64,000 bases of DNA from Lachnoclostridium sp. (GCA_023664665.1 JAMPEY010000018.1:1-64000), one strand, 5' to 3'. Counted from the stretch's first letter, positions 1 to 9,731 are shown. A program made the numbers and translations. Notes: generated by a model not told the origin, from the sequence alone.

Positions 1-403
1 AAACGGCATCACTATAATAGATGATTATGCGCATCATCCCACAGAAATTACTGCAACTTTAAAAGCTGCCGCAAATTGTCCCCACAACACTTTATGGTGT
101 GTCTTCCAGCCCCACACTTATACCCGAACCAAAGCTTTCTTAAAAGATTTTGCCAAAGCGCTGTCCCTTGCCGACAAGGTAGTGCTCGCAGATATCTATG
201 CCGCAAGAGAGACCGACACGCTGGGAATCAGTTCCGAAACCCTTGCGCAGGAGCTTAAGTCTCTGGGACAGGAATGTTATTATTTTTCCACCTTTGAAGA
301 GATTGAAAATTTTCTTCTGAAAAATTGCATAAAGGGTGATATGTTGATAACTATGGGTGCGGGAGATGTGTTTAAAATCGGAGAAAATCTCCTCAAAAAA
401 TAA
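1..403 (+). CDS. murC: UDP-N-acetylmuramate--L-alanine ligase, C-terminal part (gene cut by window edge)
   Basis: Only the last 133 codons are present; the in-frame reading starts at base 2 and stops at TAA 401-403. MurC adds L-alanine to UDP-MurNAc in the cytoplasm, the first step of the peptidoglycan stem peptide. The fragment shows the Mur ligase C-terminal signatures DDYAHHP near its start and FQPHTYTRT about 30 residues later, followed by the Rossmann-like end with MGAGDVFKIG. This pattern (Asp-Asp-Tyr-Ala-His-His-Pro) is typical of MurC rather than MurD, E or F. The N-terminal and ATP-binding domains lie outside the window. DnaA-box-like sequence begins directly after the stop codon. 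Confidence 0.93.
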   Translation, partial: NGITIIDDYAHHPTEITATLKAAANCPHNTLWCVFQPHTYTRTKAFLKDFAKALSLADKVVLADIYAARETDTLGISSETLAQELKSLGQECYYFSTFEEIENFLLKNCIKGDMLITMGAGDVFKIGENLLKK

Positions 404-548
404 TTTTCCACAATATCCACAGAGAAAATAAACTTGACTTTTCTTTTTTCTGTGGATATTTTAAGTTCTGCGGTGGATATCTCTCCCATGAAAATGCCCC
501 CTATTCAAACACTCGCGTTTTTTATCCACATTATCCCCCTTATCCACA
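404..548. promoter_or_regulatory. Cluster of DnaA-box-like 9-mers upstream of dnaD
   Basis: Reading 9-mers against the DnaA box TTATCCACA: TTTTCCACA at 404-412 abuts ATATCCACA at 413-421. Inverted copies TGTGGATAT (451-459) and GGTGGATAT (472-480) follow. Then TTATCCACA (522-530), TTATCCCCC (531-539) and TTATCCACA (540-548) lie head to tail with no gap. Two are perfect consensus boxes. Direct abutment at 9-bp register on the same strand is unlikely by chance and fits cooperative DnaA binding. The cluster sits between murC and the replication-initiation genes dnaD-dnaI, so autoregulation of that operon by DnaA, or a DnaA titration site, are the natural readings. DnaA binding itself is inferred. 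Confidence 0.7.
412..462 (+). terminator. Possible weak terminator of murC (hairpin built from inverted DnaA-like boxes)
   Basis: AATATCCACAGA (412-423) pairs perfectly over 12 bp with TCTGTGGATATT (449-460), with a 25-nt A/T-rich loop, and a short T run follows (459-462). It could end murC transcripts, but the arms are also DnaA-box-like sequences, so the symmetry may reflect protein binding rather than an RNA hairpin. Confidence 0.35.
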
Positions 549-588
549 ATTTTCTTCTCCATAATCACCCTTTCGGTTTTCTGGCATT

Positions 589-624
589 TTGACCATTTCT
601 TTTTTCACACCCCTATGATATACT
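589..624 (+). promoter_or_regulatory. Putative promoter of the dnaD-dnaI-prs operon
   Basis: TTGACC at 589-594 is followed by TATGAT at 614-619 (19-bp spacer) and by an overlapping extended -10, TG-A-TATACT, at 616-624. It lies downstream of the DnaA-box cluster and about 75-105 bp before the dnaD start candidates. Confidence 0.45.
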
Positions 625-667
625 TTGTTTGCTTTCAATTTTCGGACAGCACAGAAACGGAGGTAAT

Positions 668-739
668 GTGAACCGTTACACATTGCGAAGTGATGCGCAA
701 TGCGAATGGATTCACATAATAATATTATGGCGCGATTGA
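668..739 (+). CDS. Possible 23-aa leader peptide overlapping the dnaD start
   Basis: A GTG at 668 has a strong ribosome binding site (GGAGGTAAT at 659-667) and opens a 23-codon frame ending at TGA 737-739. The frame overlaps the most plausible dnaD ATG (727), which has no Shine-Dalgarno of its own, so dnaD may be translated by coupling. The first part of the frame can fold: GTGAA 668-672 pairs with TTCAC 711-715, and CATTGCG 681-687 with CGCAATG 696-702. The peptide resembles nothing I recognise. Expression is inferred only from the ribosome binding site. Confidence 0.35.
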   Translation: MNRYTLRSDAQCEWIHIIILWRD

Positions 740-1806
740 CGATTTACAAGGATAATTATGCGGATGCAACGGCTGTTTCCAACCGGTTCATCGATGAATA
801 TATGGCGGATGCAAACGATGCGCAGCTAAAGGTATACCTGTACCTTCTGCGTATGTTTGCCGCGGGTCAGGCTACCAGTGTGTCCGATATTGCGGATAAG
901 TTTAACCACACGGAAAAAGATGTGGTTCGTGCGCTGAAATATTGGGAAAAGCATCATCTGCTGGATTTGGATTATGACGGCAATCAAAATCTCACCGGAA
1001 TCCGCCTGCAGGATTTGAGGGTTATTCCCGCCGCTTCTGCTGCTCCTTCCGCAAATTTTCCCGGAGAACCTTTTTCCGTATCGGAAGATGCTTCCGGGTC
1101 CGCAAAGTCTTCCGCGCCAATGGAATCTCCCGTGCCGGAAGAGCCTCTGTTTTGCAAGCCCGCTTATTCTACGGAGCAGCTTCGTGAATTCAAAGCCCGG
1201 GAAAACACATCCCAGCTTTTGTTTATTGCGGAGTCCTATATCGGAAGACCCCTTACTCCCACAGAGATGAAGTCCATTCTGTTTTTTACGGATGTGCTGC
1301 AGTTCTCGGATGATTTGATTGACTATCTGATACAGTATTGTGTGGACCGGGACAAAAAGGATTTCAAATACATAGAAAAAGTCGCCATCAGCTGGGCTCA
1401 GTCCGGTATTACCACGCCCAAGCAGGCGCAGCGGCATTCCGCCAAATATGACAAAAATGTATATGCCGTCATGAACGCGCTGGGTAAAAGTTCTTCTCCC
1501 ACCGCCAAAGAAATGGAATTTATCAACCGCTGGATAAAAATATACGGTTTTTCCATGGATATTATTTTTGAAGCCTGTGAGCGCACCGTGCTTGCAACGG
1601 ACAAGCATCGTTTCGAGTATGCCGAAGGAATCTTAAGCAGTTGGAAGCAGGAAAATGTGCATCACAAGGCGGATATCCGCAAGATAGATGAATTGTATCA
1701 AAAGAAAAAAAGCTCTCCCAAGGCATTTTCCGTAAACAAATTTAATCAGTTTACCCAGAATCAGTATGACTTTGATGCTCTGGAGCAGCAGCTCCTGAGC
1801 CATTAA
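700..1806 (+). CDS. dnaD: DnaD-domain primosome protein
   Basis: Replication-initiation protein that acts between DnaA and the DnaI/DnaB helicase loading step. The N-terminal ~100 residues look like the DnaD winged-helix domain (VSDIADKFNHTEKDVVRALK). A Pro/Ser/Ala-rich linker follows (about 108-150), then two copies of the DnaB_2/DDBH2-type helical domain (about 155-245 and 250-340), each with a YIEKVAISW / YAEGILSSW-like helix. The longest frame begins at ATG 700, but ATG 727 (MARLTIYKD) is an equally good start; neither has a clear ribosome binding site, and an upstream leader frame overlaps 727. dnaI follows after 10 bp, consistent with one operon. DnaD-family assignment is firm; the exact start is not. 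Confidence 0.88.
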   Translation: MRMDSHNNIMARLTIYKDNYADATAVSNRFIDEYMADANDAQLKVYLYLLRMFAAGQATSVSDIADKFNHTEKDVVRALKYWEKHHLLDLDYDGNQNLTGIRLQDLRVIPAASAAPSANFPGEPFSVSEDASGSAKSSAPMESPVPEEPLFCKPAYSTEQLREFKARENTSQLLFIAESYIGRPLTPTEMKSILFFTDVLQFSDDLIDYLIQYCVDRDKKDFKYIEKVAISWAQSGITTPKQAQRHSAKYDKNVYAVMNALGKSSSPTAKEMEFINRWIKIYGFSMDIIFEACERTVLATDKHRFEYAEGILSSWKQENVHHKADIRKIDELYQKKKSSPKAFSVNKFNQFTQNQYDFDALEQQLLSH

Positions 1807-1816
1807 GGAGGATGCC

Positions 1817-2794
1817 ATGGCATTAAGCAATACGCAGTATGAATCCATTATGAAAAGCTACGAACAGGTCAGGGAGCGCAACCGGAAACTTCTTTCGGAC
1901 AGGCAGGAGGAGGTATATCTGGCAATTCCCGAGTTGGAGGAACTGAATCTCTCCGTGGGCAGTATCTCCGCCGCTCATGCCAGACAACTTCTCTCCGGAG
2001 AGGAAGACGCTCCCCGCAGGCTTCATGCTTCTTTGTCAGAAATCGCTTCCCGCAGGCGCGCCCTGTTGTCTGCCGCCAATTTCCCCGCGGACTATCTGGA
2101 GCCCGTTTATGACTGTCCCGATTGTAAGGACACCGGCTATGTACAGAGCGCAGAAGGTCTCAAAGAAAAATGTCATTGCTTTCGCAGGCGGGAAATTGCC
2201 CTTTTATATGAGCAGTCCAATATTCAGGATATGATTTCCCGGGAAAACTTTTCTACACTCTCTTATTCTTATTATCAGGGTGAAGATTTGGAGAGATTTA
2301 CCAGAGTGGTAAAAATCTGCAAGGATTTTGTACAAAACTTCATACAAGACTACCAAAATCTCTTTTTTTATGGTACAGTAGGTACGGGTAAAAGTTTTTT
2401 GTCGGGCTGCGTAGCGGAACAGCTCTTGAAGCAGGGACATTCCGTAATCTATTTCAGCGCTGCCTCCCTCTTTGATACTCTGGCGAAATACGCCTTTCAA
2501 TCCAAAGAGAAGGAAGCTCTTTCCAACTTTTATCAGGATTTGTACCAATGCGAACTGCTCATTATAGACGACTTGGGGACGGAAATCACCAATGCCTTTG
2601 TGACTTCGCAGTTGTTTGCCTGTCTGAACGAGAGAAATTTAAGAAAACGGGCCACCGTCATTTCCACGAACTTAAGTCTGGAAGAGCTGCGCGACCGTTA
2701 TTCGGACAGGATTTTTTCCAGAATTACCAGCAATTATACCCTCTGCAAGCTGACCGGTCCCGACATCCGCCTGAGCCGCAAAATGCAAGCATAG
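1817..2794 (+). CDS. dnaI: Primosomal helicase loader, DnaI/DnaC-type AAA+ ATPase
   Basis: Loads the replicative helicase (the DnaB encoded at 37.5-38.9 kb) at the origin. The ATG at 1817 has an AAGGAGG site. Residues around 96-125 hold a zinc-binding pattern CPDCKDTG...CHC, the N-terminal helicase-interaction module of DnaI. Walker A (GTVGTGKS) is at residues 186-193 and Walker B (LLIIDDLGTE) about 65 residues later, followed by sensor-1 (ISTNLS) and an arginine-rich end with RIFSRI. At 325 aa it is the usual length. It lies 10 bp after dnaD and 27 bp before prs. Confidence 0.9.
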   Translation: MALSNTQYESIMKSYEQVRERNRKLLSDRQEEVYLAIPELEELNLSVGSISAAHARQLLSGEEDAPRRLHASLSEIASRRRALLSAANFPADYLEPVYDCPDCKDTGYVQSAEGLKEKCHCFRRREIALLYEQSNIQDMISRENFSTLSYSYYQGEDLERFTRVVKICKDFVQNFIQDYQNLFFYGTVGTGKSFLSGCVAEQLLKQGHSVIYFSAASLFDTLAKYAFQSKEKEALSNFYQDLYQCELLIIDDLGTEITNAFVTSQLFACLNERNLRKRATVISTNLSLEELRDRYSDRIFSRITSNYTLCKLTGPDIRLSRKMQA

Positions 2795-2821
2795 GCCACG
2801 CATCAGAAAGTGAGGTTCCCC

Positions 2822-4009
2822 ATGCCCAACCGTGAAGAAAAAAGAAATCTGGAGACCATTCCTGTCGGTTCCTTAGGAATCATTCCTCTGGAAGGCTGCC
2901 GCCCCTTAGGTGAACAGGTAGATAAATTCCTTGTAAAATGGAGAGCGGAACGCGAAAGCGAGCACAAGAGTTCCCTTGCCTTTGCAGGCTATCAGCAGGA
3001 TTCTTATCTCTTGGACGCCGAAGTCCCCCGTTTCGGTTCCGGTGAAGCCAAGGGCATGATTTTAAAATCTGTCCGCGGCACGGATTTATATTTGCTGGTG
3101 GATGTATTAAATTATTCCATGACCTACTCGTTGTGCGGTCATGAAAACCATATGTCCCCGGATGACCATTATCAGAACTTAAAGCGCATTATTGCCGCCG
3201 TAGGCGGAAAGGCACGCCGCATCACGGTGATTATGTCGTTTTTGTATGAGAGCCGCCAACACAAAAGAACAGCGAGAGAATCCCTTGACTGCGCCATTGC
3301 CCTTCAGGAATTGGTGCGCATGGGAGTTGATAATATCATTACTTTTGACGCTCACGACCCCAGAGTACAGAATGCCATTCCTCTGCATGGTTTTGAGACG
3401 GTACAGCCTGCTTATCAGTTTATTAAAGGGCTGTTGCGCCATGTGAAGGATTTACAGCTGGATTCCGACCACATGATGGTTATCAGTCCCGATGAGGGCG
3501 GTATGAGCCGCGCCATCTATATCGCCAATGTGTTGGGTCTTGATATGGGTATGTTCTATAAGAGGCGTGACTATACAAAGATTGAAAACGGACGCAATCC
3601 CATTGTTGCCCATGAATTTTTAGGCAGCAGCGTGGAAGGCAAGGATATGATTATCATTGACGACATGATTTCCTCCGGTGAGAGTGTTCTGGAGGTGGCT
3701 TCCTCTTTAAAGGAGCGCAAAGCCAACAAGATTTTTGTCTTTGCAACATTTGGGCTTTTTACCAGCGGTTTGGAAAAATTTGACAAGGCTTATGAGGATC
3801 ATATCATAGACAAAATCCTTACCACCAATTTGATTTACCAGACTCCCGATTTATTGCAGAGAGAATGGTATATTAACTGTGATATGAGTAAGTATATCGC
3901 TTATATTATCGATACCCTGAATCATGATTCTTCTATCAGTGATTTGCTGAATCCTAACGAAAGGATTCAAAGCATTGTTGCAAAGTATAAGAATGGGGAA
4001 TTAAGCTAA
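2822..4009 (+). CDS. prs: Ribose-phosphate diphosphokinase (PRPP synthetase), long Clostridia-type
   Basis: Makes PRPP from ribose 5-phosphate and ATP for nucleotide, His and Trp synthesis. The ATG at 2822 is preferred over an in-frame GTG at 2810 because the GTGAGG ribosome binding site falls just upstream of the ATG; this gives 395 aa, longer than the usual ~315 aa. The PRPP-binding loop DDMISSGES is at residues 280-288, and the family features YESRQHKRTARE, FDAHDP and SPDEGG are present in order. The extra length is distributed through the N-terminal half and an extended C-terminus. It lies in the dnaD-dnaI run. Biochemical assignment is from the family; no direct evidence for substrate differences. 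Confidence 0.85.
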   Translation: MPNREEKRNLETIPVGSLGIIPLEGCRPLGEQVDKFLVKWRAERESEHKSSLAFAGYQQDSYLLDAEVPRFGSGEAKGMILKSVRGTDLYLLVDVLNYSMTYSLCGHENHMSPDDHYQNLKRIIAAVGGKARRITVIMSFLYESRQHKRTARESLDCAIALQELVRMGVDNIITFDAHDPRVQNAIPLHGFETVQPAYQFIKGLLRHVKDLQLDSDHMMVISPDEGGMSRAIYIANVLGLDMGMFYKRRDYTKIENGRNPIVAHEFLGSSVEGKDMIIIDDMISSGESVLEVASSLKERKANKIFVFATFGLFTSGLEKFDKAYEDHIIDKILTTNLIYQTPDLLQREWYINCDMSKYIAYIIDTLNHDSSISDLLNPNERIQSIVAKYKNGELS

Positions 4010-4015
4010 TATAAC

Positions 4016-4058
4016 CGTGAGTTCGAGACCTTCCTCACGTAAAACAAAACTAAAGGAG
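4016..4058 (+). promoter_or_regulatory. preQ1-I riboswitch controlling queT
   Basis: A 6-bp stem CGTGAG (4016-4021) / CTCACG (4034-4039) closes a 12-nt loop and is followed at once by an A-rich tail (TAAAACAAAACTAA) that runs into the ribosome binding site AAGGAG (4053-4058). This is the compact architecture of the class I preQ1 aptamer: short P1, loop with a conserved C, A-rich strand docking in the P1 groove, and a pseudoknot through CUAA next to the Shine-Dalgarno. It directly precedes a QueT-family transporter, the classic target. Because the tail overlaps the ribosome binding site, ligand probably blocks translation. Confidence 0.82.
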
Positions 4059-4066
4059 ACAATAGA

Positions 4067-4585
4067 ATGAAAAACACAAAAGTGCTCTACCTGACTCAGG
4101 CAGCTATGATTGCTGCGCTCTATGTCGTACTGACGCTGATTGCCGGCGCCTTTGGCTTGGACCATTATGCCATTCAGCTACGATTTTCCGAAGCGCTGAC
4201 CATACTGCCCTTTTTTACGCCTGCAGCCATTCCCGGTCTTTATGTGGGATGCCTGTTGAGCAATCTCTTGACAGGATGTATTATCTGGGATATCCTTTTC
4301 GGCTCCCTCGCTACTTTAATTGCCGCATTCGGCACATGGATGCTTCGGAAGAAAAGCAAATGGCTTGCTCCCCTTCCGCCCATTGCCGCCAACACCCTGA
4401 TAGTGCCCTTTATACTGTCCTATGCTTATCGGATAGAAGGTTCCATCTTTTACTTTATGCTCACTGTGGGCATTGGCGAAGTTCTCTCCTGCGGAGTTTT
4501 TGGACTTTTGCTTCTGAATGTACTGCAAAAATACCAAATTTCCGTTTTCGGTGACTGCTCCGCCTCACTTAAGCATCTGTCCTGA
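4067..4585 (+). CDS. queT: QueT-family queuosine-precursor transporter (ECF S-component-like)
   Basis: Integral membrane protein of 172 aa with about five to six hydrophobic segments. It starts MKNTKVLYLTQAAMIAALYV, typical of substrate-specificity components of ECF transporters, and contains QLRFSEALTILPFF and GCIIWDILFGSLATL, which are characteristic of the QueT family. It is expected to import preQ1/preQ0 or queuine with a shared ECF energising module encoded elsewhere. The ribosome binding site AAGGAG is embedded in the preQ1-I riboswitch at 4016-4058. Its end overlaps the end of the convergent 849-aa gene by 17 bp. No promoter is obvious between prs and queT, so it may be read from the dnaD operon and controlled at translation. 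Confidence 0.88.
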   Translation: MKNTKVLYLTQAAMIAALYVVLTLIAGAFGLDHYAIQLRFSEALTILPFFTPAAIPGLYVGCLLSNLLTGCIIWDILFGSLATLIAAFGTWMLRKKSKWLAPLPPIAANTLIVPFILSYAYRIEGSIFYFMLTVGIGEVLSCGVFGLLLLNVLQKYQISVFGDCSASLKHLS

Positions 4586-7118
4586 TATATGTGATAAACT
4601 GATTGCCATTCTCCTCAAACCACTGAGTGGCATCATTCATCCCCTTCTTATAGAGTGTGCCTGTCGCAGGCTCCATAATGACCACATTATACTCATTAAA
4701 GCCTGTGACCAGCACCGCTTCTTTATTTTTCAAAAGAGCCAGTACCGGAATATCCTGATTTACATAGTACAGCACGGCATCCAGATTACAGCCGGTGAGA
4801 TCCAGAATTTGTGCACCTTCCAGATTATTCTCCAGAATTTCACGCACAGTATCTCCCCGTCCCAAGAGATATTCGGAATTACGGATAATTCCTTCAAACT
4901 TTAACATGGTGTCCAGACATATGGTCAGACTGTCCTTGCTTGGCGTCACAATATCTTCTTTGATTGCCATAATTTGATTGCGCGTCACGCGATTACCCTT
5001 CAGCCAAATGCAGTTACCACTATCATCCGTCACAATTCCCGAAATCTGATAGGCAAGATTAACAGCTGCGGCAGGGGAATTATAAATAGCATTTACGCCA
5101 TAGGGTCCGTAAACATAATATCTGGCGGTTTCGTTCCCCCCCGAAAGCAGCAGCTCGCGCCCGCCCTCAAACACGACTTCCTTGGGTCTGACCACCTTAA
5201 TATTCTTTGTGTCGATACTGCTCCGCAGTTTAATCTGTACATATTTTTCATAAATATCGATATCTGCTGAAGCCAATTGGTTTTTACCGACGCTTCCCTC
5301 CAGATTATTCATAATCTGATCCTGCTCTATCGCCACATAGGAGCCGTTTTCCAATCTTTGCTGGCGCTCCAGAATAATCTGATTTTCCTGCACATGACAG
5401 TCCATGATATAAACGCCGCTCTGCTGATATTCTTTCAGCATCTCCCCCTCCGCATTGCTGATATAGATTTTATACATGGGGAAAAAGATATTTCCGGAGC
5501 TTTCCCTTACAATATCCTCTATGCGGGCAAGTCCGTAGATAACATCCTCACCCATAAATCCCAGCGGGCGAATGGCTTCTCCTGCCCCTGCCGAAATAAT
5601 TTCCTGTGTTTCCGTATTCAGATTTTGTATCATCATCTTAGTGCGATAATCGGCATCTTCCAGACTGCCTTCCCCGTCAGACCACAGGGACACTAAGATT
5701 CGATGATTTTCGGATGCATAAATATTATCGTCTTCCGTAATGTCAAACAATTCAAAATAAGTTCTCTCCACCAGATTCGCACAATAGATTTTGCCCCCCA
5801 GTGAAAAATACAACTTTTGCTCCCTGCTCAAATAAAGCAGATTCTGCATTTCCGCCTCCAACACCGCATAGGAACAGTTGCAGGGAATATATATCATTTC
5901 CTCAATCGTATTCAGCGCATTGTCATAAGTATAGAGCTGAATACCCACTTCACCTTCATGTCTCCCGCGATTCATGTATCCGTATACCGCAAACCGGACA
6001 TTTCCTCCTTCGTCCACATCAAAAATCTTGATGGTATGGTTATTCAGCATGGTCCTGATATCCGCATTGTCTTTATCGTAAAAGCTGAAAATCACTGCCA
6101 ATTTATTGGTCAGTACATTGTAACTGAGAAGCTGGCCTGCCGCCTGAAATACCACCACATTGCCATCTTCACTCTCCACCATGGAGACATCTTCCCCCGT
6201 GATGCCCAAAAGTATCTTGTCATTGGCATACATCCTCTCTGTGTCCGGAATCTGCACCATATTTCTCTCATAGTTCAAGAGATACATTCTGTCCGGCGTA
6301 TAACGGAGTCTGTAATATTCCCTGATCTGATAGTAGGTTTTATTTTTTCCTTCGGTAGTAGACACCACATAATCCATTAGCAATGCCGCCGTCTGAGGTG
6401 CAATTTCCGTCAAACGGATTTGAGGCGCCGTCTCCTCCCGTACCGGCAAATCTCCCCATGTAATCTGCCGGAAACTGCTGTGTATATTGACATAATGAAA
6501 CGATTGATTATCCTGAAGCGATGCGTTCGTTTCCAGATATTTGGTCAGCTCCCTTGCCTTTTCCCTGTCATAGAGCCTGTTGTGAAAATCCGTCACAAAA
6601 GCAATCTCCTCGTCAGCATACAGATTATCGCTCCATATCACACGGGTATAATAATGCAAAACCTCTTCTCCTTCCGTTCTGAGCAAAAAGGTCAGCATAT
6701 ACTCTGTATCCTTTTCCAACAAATCCTTTAATGCCAGTGTGCCGCGGATGTTTGCCCCATCAGCCTCATAACCCGTCAGCTCTGTATTTTCAATCAGTCT
6801 GTTCCCGTCAATGCTGCGAACCTCTATGGAAATACCCGTAACTGCTTTTCCAAAAGTCTGCACAATAAAATCGGTATTGCGGTTCTGCCCCAAAACCGTA
6901 ACGGTATCCCTAAGAAGCGCTGTATCCATGGCATTTTTATATCCATAGAGCGCATTGTAAGAAACACCGTTTTTTTCCATGACAATCACGGGAAATGTAG
7001 CATCCGCCATTTCCATAGTGATATTGTCATGCCCTTTATTCATAAATTGTCCGATGACTATTAAAGACACCAGAAAAGTTGCCATAAAAACGGCAATTTT
7101 AATTATTATTTTTTTCAT
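4569..7118 (-). CDS. Membrane-anchored protein of unknown function with C-terminal C39-peptidase-like fold
   Basis: 849 aa. A single hydrophobic segment at residues 7-24 follows a Lys-rich start, so the rest is probably extracellular. The middle (about 250-650) is rich in beta-strand-like repeats reminiscent of a propeller, but I cannot name a family. The last ~110 residues (LTGCNLDAVLYYVNQDIPVL ... AVLVTGFNEYNVVIMEPATG) resemble the papain-like C39/C39-like domain found in bacteriocin-processing and surface proteins; the GCNLDAVLYYV helix would hold the N-terminal catalytic-type segment. The start has only a weak site (ATAGGATT). It lies 35 bp after the 131-aa gene and downstream of atpC on the same strand, with no clear terminator between, so it may be an appendage of the ATP synthase operon. 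Confidence 0.6.
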   Translation of the reverse strand: MKKIIIKIAVFMATFLVSLIVIGQFMNKGHDNITMEMADATFPVIVMEKNGVSYNALYGYKNAMDTALLRDTVTVLGQNRNTDFIVQTFGKAVTGISIEVRSIDGNRLIENTELTGYEADGANIRGTLALKDLLEKDTEYMLTFLLRTEGEEVLHYYTRVIWSDNLYADEEIAFVTDFHNRLYDREKARELTKYLETNASLQDNQSFHYVNIHSSFRQITWGDLPVREETAPQIRLTEIAPQTAALLMDYVVSTTEGKNKTYYQIREYYRLRYTPDRMYLLNYERNMVQIPDTERMYANDKILLGITGEDVSMVESEDGNVVVFQAAGQLLSYNVLTNKLAVIFSFYDKDNADIRTMLNNHTIKIFDVDEGGNVRFAVYGYMNRGRHEGEVGIQLYTYDNALNTIEEMIYIPCNCSYAVLEAEMQNLLYLSREQKLYFSLGGKIYCANLVERTYFELFDITEDDNIYASENHRILVSLWSDGEGSLEDADYRTKMMIQNLNTETQEIISAGAGEAIRPLGFMGEDVIYGLARIEDIVRESSGNIFFPMYKIYISNAEGEMLKEYQQSGVYIMDCHVQENQIILERQQRLENGSYVAIEQDQIMNNLEGSVGKNQLASADIDIYEKYVQIKLRSSIDTKNIKVVRPKEVVFEGGRELLLSGGNETARYYVYGPYGVNAIYNSPAAAVNLAYQISGIVTDDSGNCIWLKGNRVTRNQIMAIKEDIVTPSKDSLTICLDTMLKFEGIIRNSEYLLGRGDTVREILENNLEGAQILDLTGCNLDAVLYYVNQDIPVLALLKNKEAVLVTGFNEYNVVIMEPATGTLYKKGMNDATQWFEENGNQFITYIRTDA

Positions 7119-7153
7119 AATCCTATTGTAATAATTTTTCGGAAATTACACAA

Positions 7154-7549
7154 CTAAAATTTTCCAAACCGCCTTCCGCCATGGCGTCTCTTATAAACTT
7201 CGTTACATAAAAGTACCTGTATTATATTTTTCACGGACTTCCACTCTTCCGAATCCGAAACTTCCTCTCCTTTGTCAGCTTCCTCCTGCTGCAATATCCG
7301 AATAATCGTGTCCGCCAGTCTCTGCAGGGAATAGCAGTCAGGGTACTCGTCATATATCATGCTCCCCTCATAGTCCAGTTTATCCAGAATCTCTGCTATT
7401 TTGCTCTGATATTGTCTCACCTCACGGGGATATGCCTGTTGTAAATATTCCAAGTCCTGTAAAGCTGCACTCTCCTGCGAGGGAGCAAGATAACCGGGAT
7501 AGGTCATATAGAACGGCAGGGGATGTATTATTTTTCTGTTAAAATCCAT
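7154..7549 (-). CDS. Conserved hypothetical protein, 131 aa
   Basis: No recognisable family. It starts MDFNRKIIHPLPFYMTYPGY, is largely helical and charged, lacks a signal peptide or membrane segment, and ends in a basic Arg/Gly tail (KRRHGGRRFGKF). The ATG has GAGGT 8 bases upstream. The start region can be sequestered: CATACGCAGTA at 7547-7557, which contains the start codon complement, is perfectly inverted at 7611-7621. It lies between atpC and the 849-aa membrane protein on the same strand. Real coding is supported by the ribosome binding site, the tight spacing and the absence of a competing frame. Confidence 0.6.
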   Translation of the reverse strand: MDFNRKIIHPLPFYMTYPGYLAPSQESAALQDLEYLQQAYPREVRQYQSKIAEILDKLDYEGSMIYDEYPDCYSLQRLADTIIRILQQEEADKGEEVSDSEEWKSVKNIIQVLLCNEVYKRRHGGRRFGKF

Positions 7550-7621
7550 ACGCAGTACCTCATAGTTATCAATAAACGACCCACCTGAGTCATTTTTTAT
7601 AACATATGCGTACTGCGTATG
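7547..7621 (-). promoter_or_regulatory. 11-bp inverted repeat able to mask the start codon of the 131-aa gene
   Basis: CATACGCAGTA (7547-7557) and TACTGCGTATG (7611-7621) are perfect complements separated by 53 bp. In the minus-strand message the downstream arm covers the ATG and sits directly after the GAGG ribosome binding site. The pairing could switch translation on or off. No poly-U follows, so it is not an ordinary terminator. Confidence 0.4.
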
Positions 7622-7650
7622 ATTTGTTACATTTGTCTTTTGTATTGTTT

Positions 7651-8055
7651 TTATTTCAGTACCTGAATACGCGCCACTGCACGCAAAAGCGCTGTCTCAG
7701 CCCTTGCAATATCCGTCTCCGGCGTCTTGTTCTGCAAGCGCTCTTCCGCACGGTGCAAAGCTGCCTGTGCGCGCTCCTCGTCAATTTCACCCGGCCATTC
7801 AATCACTTCCGCCAGAATAGTCATACTGTCCGGCAGAATCTCTGCAAAGCCTGAGTGGAATGCCGCTGTCTTCTCCTCATCCTTCTCATAAATCGTCAGG
7901 ATTCCGGGTTTCGCAATGACGGTCAGGGGAATATGACCCGGAAGCACGCCTATCTCACCCTCCGTGGTATTAAACTCCACCATGTCCACATCGCCTTCAT
8001 AAAATGTGCGCTCCGGGGTGATGATACGCAGCCTTAAACTATTGTTATCTGCCAT
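7651..8055 (-). CDS. atpC: ATP synthase F1 epsilon subunit
   Basis: 134 aa, central-stalk subunit that links the c-ring to gamma and can inhibit ATP hydrolysis. N-terminal beta-sandwich (LRIITPERTFYEGDVDMVEF, TTEGEIGVLPGHIPL) about residues 6-85, and a C-terminal helical hairpin rich in Ala/Glu/Arg (about 90-134). GGAGG precedes the ATG, 15 bp after the atpD stop. Last canonical gene of the operon. Confidence 0.96.
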   Translation of the reverse strand: MADNNSLRLRIITPERTFYEGDVDMVEFNTTEGEIGVLPGHIPLTVIAKPGILTIYEKDEEKTAAFHSGFAEILPDSMTILAEVIEWPGEIDEERAQAALHRAEERLQNKTPETDIARAETALLRAVARIQVLK

Positions 8056-8070
8056 ATTGACACCTCCGCA

Positions 8071-9728
<1,658 letters not shown>

Positions 9729-9731
9729 TTG

